Shown here: positions 1 through 7,295 of the stretch, one piece after another | Layout: each line of letters opens with the position of its first letter | Numbering within the stretch: position 1 is the stretch's first letter | Origin: 2-01-FULL-39-10-A sp964565795 | GTDB taxonomy: Bacteria; Patescibacteriota; Microgenomatia; Levybacterales; UBA12049 | Direction of reading: 5' to 3' | Assembly: GCA_964565795.1 (NCBI GenBank) | Contig: CAZMGC010000020.1 | Coordinates: 1 to 18,302, forward strand | Length of the DNA stretch: 18,302 nt | Made by a program: the position numbers and the translations under genes | The notes under the pieces: model-generated | The model's input: only the letters and a program-made list of their open reading frames with translations | Told to the model about the DNA's origin: nothing | Database searches by the model: none

Positions 1-19
1 TCTTCTGAAAACTTATAAG

Positions 20-48
20 ATTTTATCTTGAATTTTCACAAAGGTCAA
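20..48 (-). promoter_or_regulatory. promoter for a gene beyond the left edge
   Basis: On the minus strand a TTGACC box (43-48) is followed after exactly 17 bases by TAAAAT (20-25). This is a good vegetative-sigma promoter just downstream of rplU. Its start site would fall near position 13, so the gene it drives must begin outside the window. In many bacteria rplU is followed by rpmA, but nothing of that gene is visible here. Confidence 0.55.
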
Positions 49-69
49 TAAGTCAATGTAGATCTTTCC

Positions 70-450
70 CTACTTTTTTGGTTCAGTTGGGGCAGTTTTA
101 CTTGTTTTCTCGGCTTTTTCAGTAACTTTTGTGCCTCCAACTTCAATTTTTTCTATTTTCAAAATTGTGTGCTGTGGTCTAAAGCCCATAACTTTTCTAT
201 ATCTGGATTTTGCTTTAAATTTTGCAACTCTAACCTTGTCTCCCTTTACTTGGTCTATTAAAGCTGCAGTTACAACTGCACCCTTAATGCTTGGCTTTCC
301 TAAAGTTACTTTTCCATCATTAACAAATAAAAGTACTTCTTCAAATGTAAAATTCTTTTTGCCTGCTAGATCAATCTTATCGACTGTAAGAGTATCTCCA
401 GCGCTTACTTTATATTGTTTTCCACCTGATTTGATTACTGCGTATTGCAT
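70..450 (-). CDS. rplU: 50S ribosomal protein L21 (bL21)
   Basis: Ribosomal large-subunit protein bL21, which binds 23S rRNA. The first ~103 residues follow the family closely: the N-terminus MQYAVIKSGGKQYKV and the conserved basic core KFKAKSRYRKVMGFRPQHT (about residues 77-95) that contacts rRNA. At 126 residues it is about 20 longer than usual because of a Lys/Glu/Thr-rich, probably disordered C-terminal tail. It lies just downstream of rodA on the same strand, but has its own promoter, whose -10 ends 8 bases before the ATG, so it can be transcribed as a nearly leaderless mRNA. There is no Shine-Dalgarno. It ends in TAG. The usual partner rpmA is not within the window. Confidence 0.97.
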   Translation of the reverse strand: MQYAVIKSGGKQYKVSAGDTLTVDKIDLAGKKNFTFEEVLLFVNDGKVTLGKPSIKGAVVTAALIDQVKGDKVRVAKFKAKSRYRKVMGFRPQHTILKIEKIEVGGTKVTEKAEKTSKTAPTEPKK

Positions 451-458
451 AGCTATAA

Positions 459-487
459 ATTATACCAAAAACCTAGCGTATTTCCAA
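459..487 (-). promoter_or_regulatory. rplU promoter, near-leaderless
   Basis: The minus strand reads TTGGAA (482-487), 17 bases, then TGGTATAAT (459-467), an extended -10. Eight bases separate the -10 from the rplU ATG, so transcription should begin within 0-2 bases of the start codon. The -35 lies inside the 3' end of rodA. Confidence 0.7.
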
Positions 488-1552
488 TACTTCTCGCCTT
501 TTTCCTTTATTAAGCGCAAATAAGAGCCCAAGCAGAATAAAGTTTGATAAAAGCGAACTTCCACCGTACGAAACAAACGGAAGAGTTACTCCTACAATAG
601 GCACGATTCCTATATTCATCCCGACGTTTACAAAAAAATGTACGAATATTAAAAAGAACGCAGCTACTGCAAACATTTTAGAAAACTTATCTTCTGCATT
701 TCTGATTATTATAAAAAGTCTAAAAAATATAAATGCAAATGCCAGAATAATTATTATGGAACCTATAAATCCCAATTCTTCAGAAATTGTCGCAAATATA
801 AAATCTGTATGTCTTTCAGGTAAAAATCGAAGTTCTACCTGTGTTCCCTGACCAAGCCCACGCCCTATTAGCATTCCTGATCCTACGGCAATAACAGCCT
901 GAATTGCATTGTAACTTGTGCCAAGTGGATCTCTGGATGGATTTAAAAAGGTTAATACGCGCTGCCTTTGATAATCATGCAAAAGCACCCAGAGAAATGG
1001 AAGACTTGCAAGCCACATTAGAAATCCTGTAAAAAACCATTTAAACGGATAACCGTAGACAAGTAAAAGCCCCAGAGTTACAAAAACATAAATAAGCGCA
1101 TTTCCCAAGTCAGGCTGAAAGAAAATAAGAAGAGCAATTGGGAACATAAACCCGAGAGTTAAAAGAAACGATTTAAAAGAATAAGATTTAAGATTTGAAA
1201 GATATGAAGCTATGGAAATCGCTAAGAAAGGTTTTAGAAGTTCTGAGAACTGAATTCCTACTCCAAAAATCGTAAACCATCTAACGCTTCCCCTACTTTC
1301 AACTCCTAAAAACAAAACTGCTGTTAAAAGAATAATTGAACCAATATAAATTGGAATCGCATAGTTTTTAAATATTGAGGGATTCATCTGGGAAAAAATT
1401 AGAAACACAATTACAGAAAGAATTGAAAAAATTAACTGACTTTTAAAAATTGCAAAGTCTACTGAAAAGAGAGAAACAAGACTAAATATTACAAGAACAC
1501 CAACAGCGATCATGAGGAGCCAGTCAATTGAGGACAGCGAGAAAAACTTCAT
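473..1552 (-). CDS. rodA: SEDS-family peptidoglycan glycosyltransferase, RodA type
   Basis: Polytopic membrane protein of the SEDS family (RodA/FtsW/SpoVE), which polymerises lipid II into glycan strands; RodA works with a class B PBP in side-wall elongation. At 359 residues it has the usual length and about ten hydrophobic segments. Family motifs are present: RGSVRWF (87-93), FQPDLGNA (145-152), YQRQRVLTFLNPSRDPLG (194-211), the FLPERHTDFIFATISEELG block (243-261) and VSYGGSS near residue 330. The HTDFIFA wording is more RodA-like than FtsW-like, but the FtsW alternative is not excluded. The ATG overlaps the ileS stop by one base (TAATG), so translation is probably coupled; a weak AAAGG lies just upstream. 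The partner PBP is not in this window. Stop codon TAG. Confidence 0.93.
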   Translation of the reverse strand: MKFFSLSSIDWLLMIAVGVLVIFSLVSLFSVDFAIFKSQLIFSILSVIVFLIFSQMNPSIFKNYAIPIYIGSIILLTAVLFLGVESRGSVRWFTIFGVGIQFSELLKPFLAISIASYLSNLKSYSFKSFLLTLGFMFPIALLIFFQPDLGNALIYVFVTLGLLLVYGYPFKWFFTGFLMWLASLPFLWVLLHDYQRQRVLTFLNPSRDPLGTSYNAIQAVIAVGSGMLIGRGLGQGTQVELRFLPERHTDFIFATISEELGFIGSIIIILAFAFIFFRLFIIIRNAEDKFSKMFAVAAFFLIFVHFFVNVGMNIGIVPIVGVTLPFVSYGGSSLLSNFILLGLLFALNKGKRREVLEIR

Positions 1553-4455
1553 TAAACCTTTGTAACTTTAAATTCACCTTTTGTCAAACTATTTATTAAA
1601 GCTTTTCTTTTTATCTCTTCTTCAAACTCTTTAGGCCATGCTTCTATCGAAACATTTACTTTTTCATCCAAAGTTGTACCAATTACTTTTCTCTCAGCTT
1701 GAATCTTCCTAACTATATCTCTTGCATCTCCTTCAGCTCTTAAAGCGTCAGTAATATGCGTATCTAAAAATAATCCAAATCTTTTTTTGTAATCATCATT
1801 TTCAGTTGCATCAATTATCCCCTCTCCTTTTGGCATATCTGAATAATTCATGTAATCAATGCTTTTTATATTCAATTCATCCTGAATTATTTTTTCGTAC
1901 AATTTAAGATTTTCTTTTTCTTTAAGTGGCTCTCCAAAAAAACCAATTCTACTTAAGGGCTGTCTCACTTTTATTCCTTTTTCTTTTCTGATCGCATGAA
2001 TTCTTATCACAATTCTCCTAACAAAAGCCATATCATAAATTAATTCTGAATTATAGTCTCCTTCCTCTGGCCACCTGGACAAATGAACCGATTCTTCGTT
2101 AGTTAAGTTTTTATACATCTCCTCAACAGTGAAAGGCGCAATTGGAGCTAATAATTTACAGATAGTTACCAGGACTTCATGGGTCGTTGAATAAAAGTCA
2201 TTTTTGTCTTTTTTGTCTGTTGCAGATGCTCCAGCCCTACTTCTGCTTCTTCTTATATACCATGTTGAAAAATCATTTATAAATTTATTTATATTTGTAA
2301 TTGCCGAAACAGTATCGAAATTATCTAAGTCTTTTGTGACATCTCCTATCAATTTATTTATCAATGTCATTATCCATTTATCTAGAACATTTTCTGAATC
2401 AAGTTTTTTATCAGCAACTCTCCACCCATCAACATTTGCATAACTTACGAAAAAGTTATAAGTATTCCAAAGAATTAGGAGCAAGCCTTTAACTTGCTGG
2501 CGGTACTGCTCTTCAGAAATAATTATGTCTTCTCCATTCATGATTGGGGACGACATTAAATAAAATCTAAGTGCATCTCCACCGTATTTATTTAAAAGTT
2601 CTTTAGGGTCTGGGTAATTTCCTAAATTTTTACTCATCTTTCTTCCATCAGTGCCAAGGATAACTCCTTCAACACCAACATTCTTAAACGCTTTTGATTT
2701 ATATAAAGCACCACCTATTACATGAAGAACATAAAACCATGCCCTAATTTGTCCTGTGTATTCTGCAATAAAATCTGGTGGGAAAAATTCTTCTAATTTT
2801 TGATTATTTTCAAACGGATAATGACGTTCTGCAAAAGAAGCTGATCCGGCCTCTATCCAGCTATCCAGAACCTCAGGAACTCTTTTAACTTTCTTACCAC
2901 ATTTTTTGCAATCTATCTGAATTTCATCAATGTCAGGCTTATGAAGACTTATAACTTTTTGTTTGCTCTCTTTTTCTAATTCCTCAATTGATCCTGGGAC
3001 AAATCTTTCTCCGCAAGTACATTCCCAAACAGGAACTGGACTTCCCCAATATCTATTCCTTGAAATATTCCAGTCAGGTGCATTTTCAAGACTTTTCAAA
3101 AATCTCCCATGTTTAAAATGCTTAGGGAACCAATTAATTTCTTCATTTGTTTTAATAAGTTGCTCTTTTATATTTTGAACATTTACATACCAAGCATCTA
3201 TTGGCGCATAATAAAGACGTGTGTGGCATCTCCAGCAAAGGGGCACTGAATGGGTTATTTCCTCGTCTTTATAAATTAAACCACGACTTGATAAATCCTC
3301 ATTAACTGCTTTATTCGCTTTTAAATAATACAAGCCACCGAACAACGGTACATTTTCTTTTACATTTCCTTCTTCATCCAAATGAATTTCTATATGCACT
3401 TTATTTTCATTCATTGCTTTCAAATCTTCTTCACCGTAGGCCGCTATTGTTACTACTCCAGTTCCTTCCTCTGCGGTTACAAATTCTCCACCGATTATTT
3501 CGAAAGCTTTTTCATTTTCTGCAATCTTGTCTTTGTAAAAGTCGTAATGTGGCGTGAACTTCAAACCAACCAATTTATCTCCTTTAAATTCATCGACTAT
3601 TTTATATGTATTTGCATCGCCCAAAATCTTTACTGTGGTTTTTGCGAGAATATATTTTTCTCCATTTTGCTCCACTTTTACGTAATTAAGTTTTGGATTT
3701 ACAGCTAGCGCAGGGGTGACGATTTTATTCCAAGGAGTTGTCGACCAAGCCAGGACAAATGTACCCTTTTCATTTTCTAGTTCATATTTGTAAGTGGTAC
3801 CCCTATCTGGAACATCTTTATAATTATCAGCGTCCATCGCGACCTCAAAATTAGAAATTGGGGTTGAACAATGCGGACAAAAAAGCGTGACTTTAATACC
3901 TTTATAAATATGGCGCCTTACATACATTTGCTTGAAAACCCACATGACTGATTCCATGTATGGAGTGTCCCAAGTTTTGTATGCATTTTTAAAATCAACC
4001 CAGCGTCCAATATGATCTACATACCATTCCCATTCTCCTGAAATTTGCTCTACATATTTTTTACATTCATCGATGAATTTTTTAACTCCAATTACATCTT
4101 CAATATCTTTTTTTCTTTTTATTTCAAGTTGATTTTCGACTTTATTTTCTACTGGAAGTCCATGTCCATCCCATCCCCAAACACGTCTTACTCTATATCC
4201 TTTCATGGTATAGTAACGGCCAAACACATCCTTATGAATACTTCCAAGTAAGTGTCCGTAATGAGGCATTCCAGTTACAAAAGGAGGACCATCTAGAAAT
4301 GTCCAGTCGCCATTTGGCGCATCTTTTTCTACTGATTTTTCAAATATACGGTTTTCTCGCCATAACTTAAGAATTTCTTCCTCAATTTCTGGAAAATTAA
4401 CTGATGGATTTACCGGCTTAAACCCCGAATTTTTTGATTGACTATAATCTGACAT
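1552..4455 (-). CDS. ileS: isoleucyl-tRNA synthetase, eukaryote-like type
   Basis: Class I aminoacyl-tRNA synthetase that charges tRNA-Ile with isoleucine in the cytoplasm. The 967-residue protein shows the HIGH-type motif HYGH (65-68) within GPPFVTGMPHYGH, GWDGHGLPVE (94-103), an inserted CP1 editing domain (about 190-410), and the KMSKS loop as KMSKN (606-610). Cysteine pairs CPHC (193-196), CWRC (407-410), CTC (479-481) and CKKC (516-519) could bind zinc. The wording around HYGH and KMSKNLGNYPDP matches eukaryotic/type 2 IleRS rather than the common bacterial type 1; in known bacteria type 2 enzymes tolerate mupirocin, which is an inference here. Two editing-site motifs depart from consensus (see findings). 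First gene of an ileS-rodA operon; no T-box leader is present. Stop TAA. Confidence 0.97.
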   Translation of the reverse strand: MSDYSQSKNSGFKPVNPSVNFPEIEEEILKLWRENRIFEKSVEKDAPNGDWTFLDGPPFVTGMPHYGHLLGSIHKDVFGRYYTMKGYRVRRVWGWDGHGLPVENKVENQLEIKRKKDIEDVIGVKKFIDECKKYVEQISGEWEWYVDHIGRWVDFKNAYKTWDTPYMESVMWVFKQMYVRRHIYKGIKVTLFCPHCSTPISNFEVAMDADNYKDVPDRGTTYKYELENEKGTFVLAWSTTPWNKIVTPALAVNPKLNYVKVEQNGEKYILAKTTVKILGDANTYKIVDEFKGDKLVGLKFTPHYDFYKDKIAENEKAFEIIGGEFVTAEEGTGVVTIAAYGEEDLKAMNENKVHIEIHLDEEGNVKENVPLFGGLYYLKANKAVNEDLSSRGLIYKDEEITHSVPLCWRCHTRLYYAPIDAWYVNVQNIKEQLIKTNEEINWFPKHFKHGRFLKSLENAPDWNISRNRYWGSPVPVWECTCGERFVPGSIEELEKESKQKVISLHKPDIDEIQIDCKKCGKKVKRVPEVLDSWIEAGSASFAERHYPFENNQKLEEFFPPDFIAEYTGQIRAWFYVLHVIGGALYKSKAFKNVGVEGVILGTDGRKMSKNLGNYPDPKELLNKYGGDALRFYLMSSPIMNGEDIIISEEQYRQQVKGLLLILWNTYNFFVSYANVDGWRVADKKLDSENVLDKWIMTLINKLIGDVTKDLDNFDTVSAITNINKFINDFSTWYIRRSRSRAGASATDKKDKNDFYSTTHEVLVTICKLLAPIAPFTVEEMYKNLTNEESVHLSRWPEEGDYNSELIYDMAFVRRIVIRIHAIRKEKGIKVRQPLSRIGFFGEPLKEKENLKLYEKIIQDELNIKSIDYMNYSDMPKGEGIIDATENDDYKKRFGLFLDTHITDALRAEGDARDIVRKIQAERKVIGTTLDEKVNVSIEAWPKEFEEEIKRKALINSLTKGEFKVTKV

Positions 4456-4501
4456 TTTAAAAACTCACATCCGATAAAAATACGGGGCGAGCATAAAGCT
4501 A

Positions 4502-4531
4502 ATTGTACCGCAAATGGCACCTTTGCTTCAA
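4502..4531 (-). promoter_or_regulatory. probable ileS promoter
   Basis: Minus strand: TTGAAG (4526-4531), 18 bases, then TACAAT (4502-4507). The start site would lie near 4495, giving a leader of about 40 bases to the ileS ATG. There is no clear Shine-Dalgarno in that leader; GTGAG at 4463-4467 is the nearest purine stretch. Moderate support only. Confidence 0.4.
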
Positions 4532-4538
4532 TAAACGC

Positions 4539-4567
4539 TTTACAAAAAATAAAACTCGTGAGATATT
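4539..4567 (+). promoter_or_regulatory. acyltransferase promoter, near-leaderless
   Basis: TTTACA (4539-4544), 17 bases, then TGAGATATT (4559-4567), a TGn-extended -10 reading GATATT. The start site should fall about 4574-4576, at the ATG 4576. This places the in-frame GTG at 4558 upstream of the transcript and argues for the ATG as the true start. Confidence 0.55.
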
Positions 4568-4575
4568 CACACTTA

Positions 4576-5577
4576 ATGCAAACCAAAAGGGAAAGCTGGG
4601 CTGACATAGTAAGAATAATTGCTACATTTTTAATTATCCTCGTTCATACATCAGGTATTTATCAGACTTCAATAATTAATTATTACTTGGGTCTAGCATA
4701 TACTTCTCTTGGGTATCTTGGTGCTCCTTTATTTTTAATTTTAAGTGGTTATCTTTTACTTCCTAAAAAAGAAGACATTAAAACATTTTTTAAAAAAAGA
4801 CTAAATAGAATTTTACTACCTTGGATTTCTTGGTCACTAGTTTTGACCGCAATTCAAATTTATTCAAACGATCAATCAATTACTTTTTTTGTTACAGAAT
4901 TTAAAAAAAGCTTACAAGCATTCTGGTTTTTACCACTTCTTGTTTGTCTCTATCTTATAACTCCATTTCTTAGAAATCTTCTCCAAAGTTCTTCAAAAAA
5001 AGAAGTAATTCTTTTGTTATTGGTATGGTTTTTAGCTTTTTCTTTTTTTCCATACACTATTAACTCCCAGGCTTTTCCATATGCAGCGGACAATGGATTA
5101 GTGAGACAAACTTTTGGATTTATAGGTTTTTATATTTTTGGTTACTATCTATTTTTAATTTCAAAAGAAAAAGTTAACAAATATTTTTATTTTTCAATTT
5201 TTATAGTCTCAATAATTTCTTCAATTATTCTTGCAAATTTAGTTTTAATAAAAAATATAAATCTTCAAATTATTCATTATTTTTCTCCAATAATTATTTT
5301 GGCGTCACTCACTTTTTCAGTTTTTGCATTTGGAATTCTTAAATACATCAAGATTTCTAAACAAACCAGAAATGTAGTTGCCAAAATAAGTGGTATGAGT
5401 CTCGGAATTTATCTTATTCATGACGTATTACTTTCAAAACTTTTTAAGGGATATATTTTTATAAATCCAAATAACTTCTATGCAGGTTTTTTAAATGCAC
5501 TAATAATAATGTTCATAAGTATATTAATTCTTTTTATTATTAGTAGAATTCCAGTATTAAGAAGACTTTTTATTTAG
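4576..5577 (+). CDS. membrane acyltransferase, acyltransferase-3 (AcylT3) family
   Basis: Integral-membrane acyltransferase of the family that includes OatA, WecH and NodX-like O-acetyltransferases, which transfer acyl (often acetyl) groups from the cytoplasm to cell-surface glycans. The 333-residue protein has about ten hydrophobic segments. The N-terminus shows the family signature: Asp10, Arg13, Ala16 and the likely catalytic His24 in ILVHTSG; GAPLFLILSGYLLLP follows, and LGIYLIHDVLL lies near the C-terminus. There is no SGNH hydrolase domain as in OatA, so the acceptor is unknown; peptidoglycan or another envelope sugar is an inference from the neighbours. A GTG at 4558 would add six residues but lies upstream of the predicted transcript start. 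The gene is extremely AT-rich (some 60-base stretches have under 20% G+C). Its 3' end overlaps the convergent CAP gene by 8 bases. Stop TAG. Confidence 0.88.
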   Translation: MQTKRESWADIVRIIATFLIILVHTSGIYQTSIINYYLGLAYTSLGYLGAPLFLILSGYLLLPKKEDIKTFFKKRLNRILLPWISWSLVLTAIQIYSNDQSITFFVTEFKKSLQAFWFLPLLVCLYLITPFLRNLLQSSSKKEVILLLLVWFLAFSFFPYTINSQAFPYAADNGLVRQTFGFIGFYIFGYYLFLISKEKVNKYFYFSIFIVSIISSIILANLVLIKNINLQIIHYFSPIIILASLTFSVFAFGILKYIKISKQTRNVVAKISGMSLGIYLIHDVLLSKLFKGYIFINPNNFYAGFLNALIIMFISILILFIISRIPVLRRLFI

Positions 5578-6175
5578 TTCCGAAAATAAATACTGCGTAG
5601 TAACCAGCAATTCCACCGCATCCATGATTCCACTCTGGGTCCGCAATTGCCTCCTTATGTCCCGTTAAAGACCTATCCCAACCATACTCTACGATATGCA
5701 CGCCGTATTGCGGTTGTACTCCTCCGAACAGAACCTCACCTATTCTAAAAAACTCATCCTGACTTTCTCCATATTTATCAAACCCGGCATGGCCATCAAG
5801 CCCTCCATTTGTAAGCTGCTCCTCTGCCCTTTTTTGAGCAATATCACACAGTAAATCATTTTTTGTAACCTGTTGTACATTATGTGCTCTTCTATAGTCA
5901 TTCATGGCACTATTTAACTCTTCTGGCGTAGACATTCGAGGATCTGGTGGTAAATTAATCTTAGTTATGTGTTCATCAACCTTCTCAACTGACCAGTCAA
6001 AAGGTGGCTGGGTGGGATAGACTTTAATATTCTTCTCAATAACTGACCCATCGTCTCTTAAATAAAATCTTTTTGAAATGTTACTGTTATTCGCATTAAA
6101 AAGTAGAAATAAAAATAGAAAAAATAAAATAAAAAATTTAGAGAGATATGGGGTATTTAATCGGATTTTCTTCAT
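5570..6175 (-). CDS. secreted or membrane-anchored CAP-domain (SCP/PR-1-like) protein
   Basis: CAP-superfamily protein of 201 residues. A basic N-terminus and one strongly hydrophobic segment (about 12-28) act as signal peptide or membrane anchor, followed by a ~50-residue linker. The CAP domain covers about 84-201: the helix LCDIAQKRAEEQ (109-120), HAGF (129-132) with the first conserved His, GEVL (146-149) with the conserved Glu, WDRSLTGHKEAI (166-177, W..S..H), and a final strand GYYAVFIFG. Cys110 and Cys186 could pair outside the cell. Bacterial CAP proteins (YkwD type) are extracytoplasmic and mostly of unclear function. The ATG is one base after the stop of the L,D-transpeptidase (TAATATG), so the two are translated as a pair, which suggests a role at the cell wall. 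Stop TAA. Confidence 0.87.
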   Translation of the reverse strand: MKKIRLNTPYLSKFFILFFLFLFLLFNANNSNISKRFYLRDDGSVIEKNIKVYPTQPPFDWSVEKVDEHITKINLPPDPRMSTPEELNSAMNDYRRAHNVQQVTKNDLLCDIAQKRAEEQLTNGGLDGHAGFDKYGESQDEFFRIGEVLFGGVQPQYGVHIVEYGWDRSLTGHKEAIADPEWNHGCGGIAGYYAVFIFGTK

Positions 6176-6176
6176 A

Positions 6177-6626
6177 TTAAAAAACCATCACTCTAGTTCC
6201 AATTGGAGCCCACTCAAATAACCATTTAGAAAATGCGACAGGTTGGTTAACACATCCATGACTTACCCTTGTTCCAAATTTGTTATGCCAAAAAGCTCCG
6301 TGTAAAGCATAGGCTTTATGAAAATACATAACATATGGAACATCTTTTAAAAAATAGGGTGGGTATGGTGGATAGCTTCCACTCATATTTTGTTTTTCAT
6401 ATTTTTTGTAAATTCTAAAATCCCCTTTTACCGTCGGGGTATAGTACATCCCTGTACTCACAGGACTTTGATTTATTAACCGTCCGCCATCCCATACGTA
6501 AAGCATTTGCTTTGATGTATCAATCGTAATTAATTTTTCAGAAGTGATTATCTGCGCCTTAACTGGAGCAACAAAAGTTAAAAAAGCGAATAAAAAAGTG
6601 AAGAGTAAAAGAATTAATCTTTTCAC
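6177..6626 (-). CDS. L,D-transpeptidase (YkuD domain)
   Basis: Exported enzyme that forms 3-3 cross-links in peptidoglycan or attaches proteins to it. 149 residues: signal peptide 1-24 with a likely cleavage after VKA, then one YkuD domain. It begins with ITIDTSKQMLYVWDGG (34-48) and contains the catalytic signature: His109 in ALHG and SHGCVN (122-127), with nucleophile Cys125. It is short for the family, with no LysM or peptidoglycan-binding module. The insert YPPYPPYFLKDVPYVMYF (85-102), rich in Pro and Tyr, is a lid-like region. The start is GTG, chosen because a TGATACGAT extended -10 ends 6 bases before it, giving a leaderless message, and because it begins the signal peptide. It heads a two-gene operon with the CAP protein. 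Confidence 0.93.
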   Translation of the reverse strand: MKRLILLLFTFLFAFLTFVAPVKAQIITSEKLITIDTSKQMLYVWDGGRLINQSPVSTGMYYTPTVKGDFRIYKKYEKQNMSGSYPPYPPYFLKDVPYVMYFHKAYALHGAFWHNKFGTRVSHGCVNQPVAFSKWLFEWAPIGTRVMVF

Positions 6627-6632
6627 AATTTA

Positions 6633-6641
6633 ATCGTATCA
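6633..6641 (-). promoter_or_regulatory. extended -10 promoter, leaderless L,D-transpeptidase
   Basis: Minus strand TGATACGAT; six bases separate it from the GTG start codon at 6626, so the GTG should be at or next to +1. No -35 box is recognisable, as is common for TGn promoters. Confidence 0.5.
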
Positions 6642-6662
6642 AAAAAGAGGCCTTTAAAAAAG

Positions 6663-7238
6663 TTATTTGATGCTTACAAGCTCAACTTCAAAAGCTAGAG
6701 GTGTATTTGGAGGAATTGAACCTGCGCCATATGCACCATATGCTAAATCAGATGGAATAAGAAGTTTTCTTTTTCCTCCCACCTTCATCCCTATTAATCC
6801 CTGATCCCAACCCTGTATTACTTCTCCTGCTCCAACATTAAAACTGAAAGTCTGGTTTCTATCATAAGAACTATCAAACTTTCTTCCATCTAAAAATGTA
6901 CCGAGATAATTAACCTCAACAGTGTCTCCACTTTTAACTTCATCTCCAGTACCAACTTTTAAATCTTCAATTTTTAATTCTGTTACGTTTTGCATAGACT
7001 GTGTTTGAGCTTGAGCGCTAGCTTGAGTCGGTGCAACCGTTACTTGTCCTGACTGCATCTCGATTGGGCTTTCACTTTGAGAAATTACTGCCTGTGGATT
7101 TCCAAAATTTGAAAGCTGCTGCTTCTTACTCTCCGTCTTATTCGGCGAAATATTGTTCTTTGTGTATACTATCACACCTCCAATAATTAAAAAACAGACA
7201 ATTCCAAATAACACAATTCGTCCGTTTAGATAATTCAT
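6663..7238 (-). CDS. membrane-anchored FKBP-type peptidyl-prolyl cis-trans isomerase
   Basis: FKBP-family foldase that speeds isomerisation of X-Pro bonds, here outside the membrane. 191 residues: a single hydrophobic anchor (8-25), a Ser/Gln/Thr-rich linker (30-85) and one FKBP domain (about 88-191). Active-site positions are intact: Tyr111, FDSS (121-124), Phe131-Phe133, GEVIQGWDQGL (138-148) with the floor Trp144, IP at 161-162, YGAYG (167-171) and IPPN (175-178). No TPR or trigger-factor domain is fused. A signal anchor is more likely than a cleaved peptide because there is no clear AxA site. It is probably a chaperone for secreted proteins. It is divergent from the small secreted gene at 7296 with promoters in the 57-base gap. 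Stop TAA; the AAAGGCCTCTTTTTT stretch after it is not a convincing terminator. Confidence 0.94.
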   Translation of the reverse strand: MNYLNGRIVLFGIVCFLIIGGVIVYTKNNISPNKTESKKQQLSNFGNPQAVISQSESPIEMQSGQVTVAPTQASAQAQTQSMQNVTELKIEDLKVGTGDEVKSGDTVEVNYLGTFLDGRKFDSSYDRNQTFSFNVGAGEVIQGWDQGLIGMKVGGKRKLLIPSDLAYGAYGAGSIPPNTPLAFEVELVSIK

Positions 7239-7246
7239 AAAAAGAA

Positions 7247-7255
7247 ATTATAGCA
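7247..7255 (-). promoter_or_regulatory. extended -10 promoter of the FKBP gene
   Basis: Minus strand TGCTATAAT, a consensus extended -10, with 8 bases to the ATG at 7238. The predicted leader is 0-2 bases. It shares the short divergent gap with the plus-strand promoter at 7278. Confidence 0.65.
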
Positions 7256-7277
7256 AAAATTCCCTACTTGCATAGTA

Positions 7278-7286
7278 TGTTATAAT
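7278..7286 (+). promoter_or_regulatory. extended -10 promoter of the small secreted gene
   Basis: TGTTATAAT, consensus extended -10, with 9 bases before the ATG at 7296; predicted leader of 2-4 bases. A TTGCAT at 7268 is too close (7 bases) to be its -35. Confidence 0.65.
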
Positions 7287-7295
7287 GATTTTCCG

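Noticed and set aside
2204..3708. Open frames on the plus strand opposite ileS (and similar ones opposite RND, adaptor and the lectin-like gene)
   Set aside because: They lie antisense to strongly conserved coding sequence, lack promoters with the local geometry and have no recognisable protein features.
4456..4557. T-box riboswitch upstream of ileS
   Set aside because: The gap is about 100 bases and shared with a divergent gene; there is no T-box sequence, specifier stem or terminator.
4558..4575. GTG at 4558 as the acyltransferase start
   Set aside because: It lies inside the predicted promoter (the TG of the extended -10), and family N-termini fit the ATG at 4576.
6640..6662. Intrinsic terminator after the FKBP gene
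   Set aside because: AAAGGCCTCTTTTTT has a short palindrome without a proper loop; the stem is too weak to call.
7268..7286. TTGCAT at 7268 as the -35 of the 7296 promoter
   Set aside because: The spacer to TATAAT is only 7 bases.
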